Below are positions 48,543 to 58,071 of a stretch of DNA of 64,000 nt, piece after piece. The notes under the pieces were generated by a model. It was not told the origin of the DNA. It worked only from the letters and a program-made list of their open reading frames with translations, and ran no database searches. Source of the DNA: Isoetes taiwanensis. Taxonomy: Eukaryota > Streptophyta > Lycopodiopsida > Isoetales > Isoetaceae. Position 1 is the first letter of the stretch. Each line of letters opens with the position of its first letter. The stretch spans positions 17,603,018 through 17,667,017 of the forward strand of contig JAJEKV010000020.1 of the NCBI GenBank assembly GCA_021234155.1. Direction: 5' to 3'. Both the position numbers and the translations under genes were made by a program.

Positions 48543-49724
48543 TCAAGGCTTCTCCTTGCGGATCCTCCTCGCCAGGTGGAGGTCATTGGGCATTATCGTC
48601 ACCCGCTTGGCGTGGATCGCGCATAGGTTGCCCTCCTCAAAAAGTTGAACGAGCTCCGCCTCTGTTGCCTCATGCAGGGTTCGGAACATCAGGGGTGTGA
48701 TCCTGTAGTTAGTCCGAAAATCCTGCATTATTTCCCGAAGGAGCCGTTCGAAGGGCGCCTTCCTGATGAGGAGATTAGTGCACTGTTGGAAGTGCCTAAT
48801 CTCCCTGAACACACGGGCATGTTTGGAGTTGGGTCCGTGATGCGCCTTCTTCGGCGGCTCTGGCCGTGGTGGCGGCGGCTTTGGCTGGTTCTTGGGCCTC
48901 CCACCTTTTACGTACTTTTGTATGTTCTGTTTGCAATACCAGTCATTGTACCTCTTCCATCTGCGGAGGTCCTCCTGGTATGCTTTCTTTCGACGCTGGA
49001 ATTTACAATCCTGCTTCAACATGAATTCCCGCTCCAACCTTCTGGTTCTTTATTATCTTAGGTGGCTTGGGCCACTTAGGGTACGGTGGGCGGGCGTCGG
49101 GTTTTGAGGGTTCCCCGGCATCTTCCTCGGGCTCTTCCTCATTCTGCCCGGCTTCTTCTGTCTCCTCCTCCTCCTCGTCGGTAGATTCCCGACGAGGTTC
49201 CTATGCCCCTTGGCTGGTCCTGGTCCCTTTTGGAGCGCTTCTCCCTTCTCCGCGCCTCCTTCTCCCTCTCCCTTTTCTTCCTCTGTGCCCTCTCCTCTGG
49301 CCATTCGGCCACCTTCTCTTTGCCCTTCCTCTTCCTGGAGGTGCCAACCTCCTCCTGCCGCGGCTGCTGCTGCTGCTCCTGCTCCTGCTCCTGTTGCTGC
49401 TGCTGCTCATTCTGCTGTTGTGGGTGCTGCTGCTCCTACTGCTCTTGCTGCTGCTCCTCTTCCTCCGACGGCTAGCTGAGAGCGACGGTGTCATCCTCAC
49501 CGAAGAGCTGCTCTGCTCCCTCTCTGGCGTGACGTTAAAACTACTATCTATCTATCTATCTATCTTAGGAGGCGTGGAAGGTGTCGCCTGTCGAGCTCGA
49601 CGACTCCTCCTCCCTCCCTGGCTTGAGATGATCGGGGATCTTCTTCCCACCGCCTGTTGCTGCCGCCATTGAAGGTGTGCGCCTGGGGCTTATATTTCCC
49701 GGTTGTGCATTTGGTGCGTGCCAT
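48543..49724 (-). pseudogene. Histone H3-like protein of element G (complete H3 fold, broken tail)
   Basis: The frame starts ATG at 49724 with MARTKCTTGKYKPQ, an H3-type start. The tail is long and charged: a Gln/Glu tract (CAG/GAG codons), a Lys/Arg/Glu region, an acidic segment, then PPYPKW and a linker ([19 protein letters not shown]). The last 90 or so residues are an H3 histone fold: [17 protein letters not shown] (alpha-N), [12 protein letters not shown] (alpha-1), [15 protein letters not shown] (alpha-2), then [12 protein letters not shown] and [10 protein letters not shown] at the C-terminus, as in H3. Loop 1 has H3 length, not the longer CENH3 type. The tail is broken by stops and frameshifts (TAG near 49567, TAA near 49047), but the fold is open and uninterrupted to 48543. 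It replaces gag-pol downstream of a tRNA-iMet PBS at 50264. Confidence 0.85.
49349..49466 (-). repeat. CAG/GAG trinucleotide tract coding a Gln/Glu run in the G tail
   Basis: On the + strand it is a CTG/CTC-rich tract. In one minus frame it gives mostly Gln and Glu. A separate five-copy TATC tract (49545-49564) nearby introduces stops. Confidence 0.8.
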
Positions 49725-50263
49725 ATCTTACGGTTAAGAAAACTGATTAGATTAAGCTGAAGATCAAAGGAGAGAGGTTTAGGAAAAGATAGGGAGAAAT
49801 GGGTGGCAAAAAGGTATGCTCTAGGGAATATTCTGTTATTATTAATAGCCCTACTAATTAGCCCCTCTATTGATTACCCCAATATACATACTTATTAATT
49901 AATGGTTATTGCTGTATTATACTTTAAAATTCGAATTTCCCTAATGGTTTGAGTGCCAATTATGGATTTGAGCCATTTTTCACCCGAGTCTCGGATTGGG
50001 ATGATTCTTCGACCCATTTTAGGTGAAATTTGATGCTCATGCATAATTTCCACTCCAATTTTACTAGAGTGTTAATTTGACTTATTCTTTTTCCTACGTC
50101 TAACAACTTGACCTAATTTTACGAACCCACTACCTAGGAGAAAAGATTTTTCCCCTATTTTCGAGGTTCAATGGTGGAATTTTCATCACACATCCTATTA
50201 GGCCGGTTAGACTACTTAGCTAGGGATATGGTTAGTGCTAGTTCTTGATCAACCAAGAACATG
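49725..50263 (-). other. Element G leader between PBS and H3-like frame
   Basis: AT-rich with no frame of note. A 7-bp hairpin GTTCTTG/CAAGAAC (50241-50260) lies four bases from the PBS; element H has a similar CTTGG/CCAAG hairpin at 53469-53481. Confidence 0.55.
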
Positions 50264-50275
50264 GCTCTGATACCA
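50264..50275 (-). other. Element G primer binding site (tRNA-iMet type)
   Basis: Minus-strand TGGTATCAGAGC, the common plant initiator-Met tRNA primer site, separated by one base from the LTR end at 50277. Confidence 0.85.
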
Positions 50276-50276
50276 T

Positions 50277-50902
50277 TGTGACGCTCCCTACAAAATATAC
50301 GGTACAAGAACCATACACTCCGTGAGGGAAATCCCCATCCGGTCCCATTGACGAGGCGGGCCCTCTGCCTATCTCAAGACCTGGGGTATCTCTAGTGCGG
50401 GAAGGGGACACTAAGGTTAACGCCAGCCGTATTAAAGATAAAAATGAGAAAAGATAAAGCTGAAAAGAAACAAAAAGATAAGATAGATAAAAAAGATATA
50501 ATAAATAAATAGATGGAATGAACTTTCTTTCCTTCCCCCAACATCCATTGGAAAACTCACAGAGCTTATGGGACGAGCACAGAGCAAAGGATCGGGGCCC
50601 AAAGTAAACTTGAGGATTGAATGGGAAAAATATAAACAAAAAGAGGTGCAAGGGCCCTAGAACTTCAAAACAAAAGGGAAAGCAGAACCCTGATATCCCT
50701 CAACAAAAAGGGGAACAAGCCTGGTATCCCGCTTCTAAGTGTTTGCGACAGAGGCGGAAGCAGTTGCCGATTGTAGAGAGGGAAAGAATCGAAAGGGTGA
50801 TTGCAGGGGAAGATTGCAGTTTAGCAAAGCAGATGTAGGTAAGATGCAGCTAAGTACGCCCCACAACTACATCGGATCAACCATTGAAAAGCAGAGGCAG
50901 TC
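50277..50902 (-). repeat. Element G 5' LTR (left part; right end not found)
   Basis: It begins TGTGACGCTCCCTAC on the + strand. The first 140 bases resemble 50903 onward (ATATACG, CATACACTCCG, AGTGCGGGAAGGGGACAC). An A-rich GATAAA-type stretch lies at about 50430-50515. It abuts another LTR end at 50903, so it is probably truncated. Confidence 0.6.
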
Positions 50903-51545
50903 TGTGACGCTCCATACAAAATATACGACGCCCAGCCATACACTCCGTAGGAAATCCCCCATCCGGTCCTTCGAGCGCACGGGCCCTCCATCTATCCCGC
51001 ACTCCAGGGTATCCCTAGTGCGGGAAGGGGACACGAAGGTGTCTTGCGCGCCCTTCCCCTATGGGCTCCTATCACAGCAGGAAGTATAAACAATGTCAGA
51101 ACTAGCAATAACAATACATCGAACTACCCCCGAGGGTAACACATCCATACATTCATAGATACAATTGAGATAAATATATGCCATAAAACATGAGAGCTCC
51201 TACCCAGGGCTCAGAGACGTGGGGAGGTAGACTAACGGCTAGGCCTGAAGATAGAGCAGACCGAGTCATAACAATGGCGGGGGCTGGCTCGAGACAATGG
51301 CTAGGGTTGACCACTCCATCCGCCCCTTCTGTGCATACTTTGCAGATGGGCTAGATCGGGCTCTGGTATGACTCTAGCCTTCTGGATACGCAATCTCATG
51401 GCATCACCCATCGAGACTACTCCGGGTTGCATCTCCCTCGGTCTGTCGAGGCAGGAAGGGTTCCATCTCCCCTTCCCGGGGTCTAGAGGTTCCATGGGCG
51501 GCTAGAGAATCGTGGCGACACACGATTCTTCCCCGACTTAACCCC
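50903..51545 (-). repeat. Second LTR end of the TGTGACG type (possibly remains of a 3' LTR of H)
   Basis: It begins TGTGACGCTCCATAC. Scattered blocks match the H 5' LTR (ACCACTCCATCCGCCCC, GGGTTGCATCTCCC, CGACTTAACCC), but overall similarity is low. The match stops at about 51545, just before the truncated histone frame. Bases to its left (CAGTC) do not match those right of 54987 (CCATA), so pairing with H is unproven. Confidence 0.6.
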
Positions 51546-51576
51546 CCAAAACAAGAGCCAGGCCATCACCTGCAGG

Positions 51577-52807
51577 CTGTTGAATCTTCAAAATGCTGCA
51601 CCAGTTTTTGCTCTGTTGCTTCTTGCAGGGCCAGCAACATCTCGTCCATCACCCTCATTTCCGTGTTGTACTCTCTTCTCGGACTAGTCGGGCGAACGGG
51701 GCACGGGGGATCAAAAACCCGAAGCTACGCTGAAAATGCCTGATCTCTCTCAGGGCTTTTCTCTCGCTCTCCTTCCTGCCGGTTCTCTTTTTGCCTGGTG
51801 GTCTAGGAGGCTTGGGCTTCTGTGGTGGCGGCTTTAGAGTCTGGCTCTTCGTCGGATGTCCACCTTCGACGAACCGTACTCTGTTCTCCTGATAGTATGT
51901 GTTGTACGCCTCCCACTTTGCCATGAAGGCGTTGTGCTCCCTTAGTTTCTTCTGATAGACCTTGAAGGGGTCTATCACATACGCCTCTCGGGCTGGCCGA
52001 GGCGCTTTGTTTCTGTCCCACGTCGGGTATGGTGGGGGCTTCTGTGCTTGCTCGGGCTGCTCCGGGTCGGGTGCTGCCTGCTCATCGGCGGGATCCTTTG
52101 AAGAACCCGCCTCTTTGTTGAAGGGATTAAAGTCCTCATCCTCCGAGTCATCCGAGGAGGATGGGGGCTGGTCTGCGGCCCGTTCTTGGAGGACCACCTT
52201 GGTTCGTGGGGTTTTCTTGAGTTTCCTTTTGCTCACCTCCACGAATTTCCCTTTCTTCAATTTCAGTTCCTCGGCTGCCTTGGCTTCTTCCTCTTCTCTC
52301 TTCCACTTCTTCTCTGCCCGCTTCTTCTCTCGACGACGTTCTTTTGCTTTACGTCTCTTGATCCACGCCTCGAGTTCTTTTTCTTCAGCTGGCTCGAGCC
52401 TCGGCTCCCTCTGTTCTTCATTTTGCTCCTCTGCCTCCTTCTCGCGAATCCAGGCTTCGAGATCTTCGTCTATGGTCAGCTTGGGGGTCGGCTGCCTCTG
52501 CTCTTCGCAAGCCTTGGTCCTACGCTCTCTCTGCTCCCTCCTCTTCCTCTTCGAGCACCTCTGTACCTGCTTCTGAGTGCACCTCCTGTTCCCGATCAAC
52601 GTGTTGGTCTATCTCCTCGTTCTGTGTTCCTCCCTGTTGGGATTCTTCCCTTTGATGCTCATCTGAAGATGCTTCCTTGCTCGATGAAGTCTGGTCCCTT
52701 TGGTTAACAAGGCGCTCCTGAAGCATCCTCCGTATCAGGCTAGGATCTTGGGCGCTGGGCGATTCTCCAGGTCGGGGGACTCGAGCGGTCTGCTTGGTTC
52801 TGGCCAT
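51577..52807 (-). pseudogene. Histone H3-like protein of element H (truncated fold)
   Basis: ATG at 52807 opens MARTKQTARVPRPGES; the first nine residues are exactly those of histone H3. The tail of some 300 residues has two LEAWI repeats within Lys/Arg/Glu-rich sequence, an acidic segment (SSSDDSEDEDFNPF), KPPPYPTW and a linker like that of G (AYNTYYQENRVRFVEGG). The fold starts ALREIRHFQRSFGFLIPRAP, ARLVREE, then shifts frame near 51660. In the next frame MRVMDEMLLALQEATEQKL and VQHFEDSTAC give alpha-2. It then ends: the [12 protein letters not shown] and alpha-3 part is missing. Another frameshift lies at about 52520-52560. It sits downstream of a tRNA-iMet PBS. Confidence 0.83.
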
Positions 52808-53011
52808 GTTTGACGGTTCGTCGATCCGAGGTCGGCGCCAAAAAATCGCCTTAGCAAGCAGGAGCAGATTTCTAAGGAAGAACGTAGAAATGGGGGGGTC
52901 CTAGGTCTATTTATAGATGGGCAATTTTAGGTCAAATTTCAAACTACTCTTTTGGGTGAGCCAAGACACTTATTAACCTATTACATGGCTTAATTTAGAC
53001 CTTTCTAACCT

Positions 53012-53295
53012 CATGGTCTCATACGTTGTGCCCAGACCAATAATGAAAGTTTCATTTTTGCTCCTGGCGCGACGTGTGAGACATGGTGGATTTTGATGCC
53101 AAATTTCATACTTTCTAAGCATGTTTTTAGGAATGTAACATACTAATCTAGCTAGTTTTTAGCTTGAAATTCAAATTACCATGTTACTTTTCTGAAATTC
53201 ATCACTTTTCAATGTGTTTTTGGCTCAATGTCTCACACGTTGCGCCCAGCCCAAAAATAAACTTTTCATTATTGATCCTGGCGCGACGTGTGAGA
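53012..53295 (-). repeat. Two hairpin repeats in the element H leader
   Basis: Unit 1 has arms at 53012-53034 and 53064-53086; unit 2 has arms at 53231-53249 and 53278-53295. Both pair TCTCAyACGTTGyGCCCAG with CTGGCGCGACGTGTGAGA around an AT-rich loop of about 28 bases. The leader (52808-53487) otherwise shows no frame of note. Confidence 0.8.
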
Positions 53296-53487
53296 CCATC
53301 CTACTTTTGAAGGTTTTGGCTCACTAATTTTAGTCTTTTTATGTTGTAATTCACTTAACTGTTACTAGCTTAGCATATACTACAAAAATGAGAAATTTTT
53401 TTCCCATTTTTCGAGGTTTGAGGATCCTATCAAGTTAGTACTACTGGGAGCATGGTCAGTGCTTTGCTCTTGGTCTCCAAGAACATT

Positions 53488-53499
53488 GCTCTGATACCA
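53488..53499 (-). other. Element H primer binding site (tRNA-iMet type)
   Basis: Minus-strand TGGTATCAGAGC, one base from the LTR end at 53501. Confidence 0.88.
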
Positions 53500-53500
53500 C

Positions 53501-54987
53501 TGTGACGTCCCCTACTCGTATACGATGCACTCACCGTATACAAACAGGAGTTCATCCCCTATACCAGCTCCATACTGATACAGGGCCCTCCACATTGGGT
53601 TCCAGTGGGAAGAATGAAAGGGTCATTTTACCCCGTCTCCATCAGGGCCTACCTAGCTGCGGAAGCGTAAACATACATGTCAGTACACATAATCATCACA
53701 TATCCACCTCGAAGGGTGGCTCATCAACATCTGCATAGACAAAGATCAGCACAGTACAAGTGGGTTCCTACCCAAGGCTCAGACTCAGGGGGATGGCCCG
53801 GCTTGGGTCTCAGTTCATTGCGAGGCAGAATCATGACAATGGATTTGGCTGGCATGAGAACATGGCATAGGGTTGTCCACTCCATCCGCCCCTCACAGTG
53901 CACACACTGCGAGTAGGTTGAAGAGTGTTGGGACTGGCCCAGAGCCCACGGATGCATAGCCAAAGGGGCTACTCCTGGGTTGCATCTCCCCAGGTCCGAT
54001 GGGGCAGGTAGGGATCACTCCCACCAGAGGTCTCCATGCTGACTCAAGGTGACTAGAGGGCCACTGCCTTTATTCGACTTAACCCACTGGAAAGTGAACA
54101 CCACTCCACGGGTGTCGAGCCCATGCCTTAACTGCACTCAGTGGCAAGCCATTAGACCTAGTCCACAATGATCCATGATAGGCCTTACACACCAGAGGGA
54201 TCGTTCAAGAGTCAGAACACGAACCTCCTTCTAAGCCAGTCTGGCCCCTTCACCCACAACCAGGTGTGGTTCTTGTACACAGGCCGAAATCTAGTGATGC
54301 ACTAAGAGGGACTAGCTAGGAGCATCAACTACTAAGCTTTAAGTCTCTACCCCCTTCCCAATACAATGAGTCCACAGAATTCATCCGTCCATCACATCAT
54401 CATAGAACTAAAGAATAAGAACTAATCTATATCATAGAGTTAGGTTCTTTAATTAGGGTCAATCTGGGGATTTGCTTGGCTATTAAGGGTAATTTAATAG
54501 GCTAAACCTATTGGTTCGATGGCTGGAATACGGTTTAGGCTATTAAATCGACTAAATACCTGGATCCCCGGGTTCACTCCCTCTTGATCCGAAGGCGTCC
54601 CCATGTCTGTTACGCTTGGGGATGCGGTCGGAAGGAGAATCGGACGAAAGTGGGGCGCACGGGCAGATCTTGGGAGTTGGATTTGACTCCTCAGCGCCGA
54701 ACCGGAGCTTCGGAAGGTTCGTGGGACTTAAAAGGGAAGGATTAGGGTTTGGTTACCTTACATAGGCTATCAGTTAGGTTTAGGGTTTCTATGACCCTTG
54801 GTCTGCCTTTAATGGGTTAAAGGTTTAAAGTGCGCACATTGCTAAGTGTGCGCACCCTTGCAAGTTGCCCCCTAGGGCACCCTTGCTTGGTTACACGTCG
54901 GCGTACACGTCGTTTGAAATGGCGTGTACGTGTGACGGTGCAGTACGGTATACGTCTTGAGACCGTATATCGTACTGGAACGTCACA
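53501..54987 (-). repeat. Element H 5' LTR (1487 bp)
   Basis: It begins TGTGACGT and ends ACGTCACA, an 8-bp terminal inverted repeat with TG/CA ends, next to the PBS. Near the right end a 13-bp inverted repeat (AGTACGGTATACG/CGTATATCGTACT, one mismatch) lies at about 54943-54978, and a GTACACG/CGTGTAC pair at about 54902-54930. Confidence 0.8.
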
Positions 54988-55418
54988 CCATATCTTGTAA
55001 TGAGCAAGAAAAATGACGGAACAACCTGATCAAAGCTGTCAGCAGGTATAAGAATCAAGCAGAATGATTGGAAAAAATGGAGCGAAATAATGAATAGAAG
55101 AAAAGGCACAGATATGGCGGTCATGGCAATGGCAGGTAATGCAGATCTTTTCTTCTCTTCTTGTTTTCTTTCTGCTATAGACTTTGAATGCATGGCTTTT
55201 TGTCACAGGAAGATTTGAAGATTTGTGAGAAACAGATAAGGAAAGTCGATTTCATGGCAGAGTGTAAGACAAGAAGCTTTGAAGCTCGTGGAGGGCTGGC
55301 TTTTGCTGGCTCTCCTGAAAATATTCAAGAAGTATTTTTTTCTGCAGCATCTTCAAGCAGCAAACAGTGAACATAGAAGAGAGCAGCACCAAAGCATGAT
55401 CCCGGGGAAAGCATTGAT
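54988..55418. other. Sequence between the H LTR and the element I PBS, no gene recognised
   Basis: On the minus strand this would be the start of the element I internal region, but I see no gag. Short frames here are not convincing. Confidence 0.45.
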
Positions 55419-55434
55419 CTCGGTAGGACCTCCA
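55419..55434 (-). other. Element I primer binding site
   Basis: Minus-strand TGGAGGTCCTACCGAG differs by one base from the A-D sites and lies three bases from an LTR end at 55438. Confidence 0.6.
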
Positions 55435-55437
55435 TTC

Positions 55438-56096
55438 TGTTGGCGGATTTTTCCCACAATCCCCAACAAGTGGCCTCAAAGGCAAAAATCAGGATCACTT
55501 TGGATGCTGCAATATGAAATCAAAAGCTTGCAATATGAAATCAGTGTAGAAGAAGAGATTTTAAGAAAAACTTGAAGAATAACTTTGGGCCCAAAAGAAT
55601 TTTTATATAAGCACAAACTTCAAATACAAGAGGGTCCCTTCATGTCTCTGAACCATGGAGGGGCCTTTGATCCAGTTCGAGGAGGAACTGCCACCATCCC
55701 CAAGAACTTAGAGCAAGGCAAGAGGAGGAACTCGTGCTCCTCAAAAATCTTTTATAAACAACACTTTTCATCTTGACCTTTAATTTTTGCCTCTTAATCT
55801 CCACCTTTGATCTTGCCTCTTTATCTTAACCTTTAATTTCAACCCCTTCATCTCCACCTTTGATCTCGCCTCTTCATCTTAACCTTTAATTTTCAACCCC
55901 TTCATCTCCACCCTTTGTTGCAACCATTGGAGATATTCTTAAAGGGCCTTTATATATTGAGCCCATTACATTTAAAATTTATCTCACCAATGCCTTAGAT
56001 CACAAAATTAATCTTCTTCACACCTTCCCCCCTTCCAATGGTTCTCTTTCTTTTCTCTTTTTTCATGTTGACCGGGTGCCAAAAACCCGGTCAACA
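55438..56096 (-). repeat. Element I LTR (659 bp), Tat-related
   Basis: On the minus strand it begins with a perfect 12-bp hairpin (TGTTGACCGGGT, 7-base loop, ACCCGGTCAACA; 56066-56096) and ends CCGCCAACA at 55438. TG/CA ends, the terminal hairpin and the PBS place it with A-D, but it is one third as long. Confidence 0.65.
55767..55915. repeat. Minisatellite of CTCC/TTCATCTT units inside LTR I
   Basis: Imperfect repeats of blocks such as CTTAACCTTTAATTT and CATCTCCACCTTTGATCT, roughly three units. Confidence 0.7.
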
Positions 56097-56455
56097 CCAT
56101 CCCAAAAGGAGGGGAACACTCATGGTCTAATGCATACATGAATGAGGTTATCAACTACTGGTTGGGGCTACTACGTGTCCTTAGATATGTGGATAGAAAT
56201 AGTGATTCTTCCTCCTCTTATACTACTTCTTCCTCCTCTTATTCAAATTCTTACTCCTCTTCTTCTTCGATTCTTCCTCCTCTTATACTACTTCTTCCTC
56301 CTCTTATTCAAATTCTTATTCTTAATCCTCCTCTTGCGCTTCATCTTCTTCGTATTCTTCCTCCCCATTTTCGGGTTCCTCCTCTTCTTCTTAGCCTTTT
56401 CTTCTTCGGAATTCTTCCATTCTTCTTCTAATTTTTTTCCCATCTAAGAAGACGT
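56097..56455. repeat. TTCCTCCTCTTAT-rich low-complexity tract
   Basis: A unit of TTCTTCCTCCTCTTATAC and TTATTCAAATTC blocks recurs at about 56205 and 56270. Open frames here are composition artefacts. Confidence 0.7.
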
Positions 56456-56880
56456 CGTTAAAAGACGAGACCCTTCTTCTTTCCAAAATTTTTCCTTATT
56501 AGTTTTTTTATACTATTTCTCTCTAATCATTGAATTTTTTGTTTTGCATGTACACTCCTAGCAAAATGTGTTGTTCTTGCAAAACAACTTGGCACCTCTT
56601 CCAGGTAAGGATTTAATTTTTTCAATACGCTAATAAAATACTAATGCTTTATTTAGGTTAAATTGTTATCCAAGAAGGGGACGTCATTGAAACCACCCCT
56701 CCCCCATTGATTTTCCATATTTTTTTTTCCTTTAAGTTGTTTATTTATACTAATATTTTACTAATCATTGAATTTATTGTTTTGCATGTACACTCCTAGC
56801 AAATGCATTGTTTGTGCAAAACAACTTTGCCACCTTGTACCAGGTAAGCATTTAATTTTCAATATGCTTAATGTATTGAT
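56456..56880. repeat. Tandem duplication of about 238 bp
   Basis: GTTTTGCATGTACACTCCTA at 56541 recurs at 56779, followed in both by AGCAAA, TGCAAAACAACTT and CCAGGTAAG blocks and preceded by GACGTC and CTAATCATTGAATTT. Confidence 0.75.
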
Positions 56881-58071
56881 GTAGGAAGGTTGAATATTAT
56901 CTCAATAACTACGTTGATTGTTGGGTAAATAGGTGGAGGCTTAACAGTAATGATCCGCCTCGATATCAACCAATAAAACCATTGACTATGCATGGACGGT
57001 TGAAAGGATGCCTTCAAGTGTGTTGATCCCAAGTGACATAGCCTCTCACTTAAAATACCTGGTTGCTAATGAGGTGGATGACGATAAGGATGAACGTGGT
57101 TATGAACATCCGTCAAAAGTATGTCGGTATCACAAGGTCTCCCATAAACTCAAAAAACTCGAAAAACATAGGTCTCCCATAAACAAGGAAGACATGTACT
57201 GCGGACTTATGGGTTGCTAACCAATCTGTTACCTACTACTACCATGGTTATGAATATCCGTCAAGGGCATGTTGGTATCACACTTGTAGGATACGTATAA
57301 CAAACTCTTGGAACATCCAAAATTTTTATGGGTCACTGGTACCATGTCATCAAACCAACTACGTCAAGGGAATGTTTTTTGAGAGGCCTCCAAAATGGTG
57401 TAAGGGGCGCTTTACATGTAGAATCATCGTCACGACGGTGATTTGTCTTGCTCGTTTAACCTTAAGAAAAATTCGCGACGATTCTTTGATGGACGCAAAA
57501 AATGGCGAACCATTTTGCACAATGGCGATGGCGATGACTATACATCTAAACCACCCCCCTAAAAGGGGATACGCCATAAGGGACTGCCGGTTTATATGCA
57601 TCAGTCGAAATTATGAGGGGCGTGTTTCGCCCCGGTTAGAAATCCACGACAGCTGTTGACAGTTGCAAAAAATATAGACCATTTTGCACGATGGTGATGG
57701 CTCAAGAAGGCGCATATAAACTACCCCTAAGGCTGGGTTCACATGCAACCATCGCCAGAGAGGGGCTCTGTTTTGCCCTGTGCTAATTAGTAACGTAGAT
57801 GATGAGCCTTTTCACACGACGGTGATGGCGCCTTCACTACCACAGTTGTCAAATCCATCGATCATAGGCCTAGATCGTATGTTGGAGCCTCTGGGCACCT
57901 CTTGCTTCGCTTATGATCACTTATGATTGGGGGCACCTATGATTTTGAAATATAAAATACGAGTTCACCTAAGGTTTTGATGGAATATCGAGTCTTTATA
58001 CGTCTTCGGCTAAGGTTTTAGAATTTGAATTACGAGGGCTCGAACCTCTACTAAAAAAATTAATGTCCTAA
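56881..58071. repeat. Degenerate repeats, no gene recognised
   Basis: CCATTTTGCACrATGGyGATGG-like blocks occur at about 57512 and 57680, with a weaker copy at 57812. CACGACGGTGATT at 57431 is related. Each is followed by a CCCCCTAA- or CCCCTAAGG-type stretch. The last 200 bp before the transposon are unremarkable and end in the TAA duplication. Confidence 0.5.

Noticed and set aside
49067-49672. A + strand open frame of 201 codons rich in Leu/Ser
   Set aside because: It is the antisense of the charged tail of the G protein; its composition follows from the CTG/CTC tract.
52186-52707. + strand frames over the H tail
   Set aside because: Antisense shadows of the Lys/Glu-rich tail on the minus strand.
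48543-52807. The H3-like frames as ordinary host histone H3 or CENH3 genes
   Set aside because: Long non-H3 tails, frame breaks, loop 1 of H3 length, and a primer binding site plus LTR end upstream of both make host genes unlikely.
54891-55193. Minus frame with a hydrophobic segment across the H LTR end
   Set aside because: It spans the LTR boundary at 54987 and shows no family words.
56138-56447. + frames rich in Leu/Ser/Tyr
   Set aside because: Translation of a TTCCTC-rich simple repeat.
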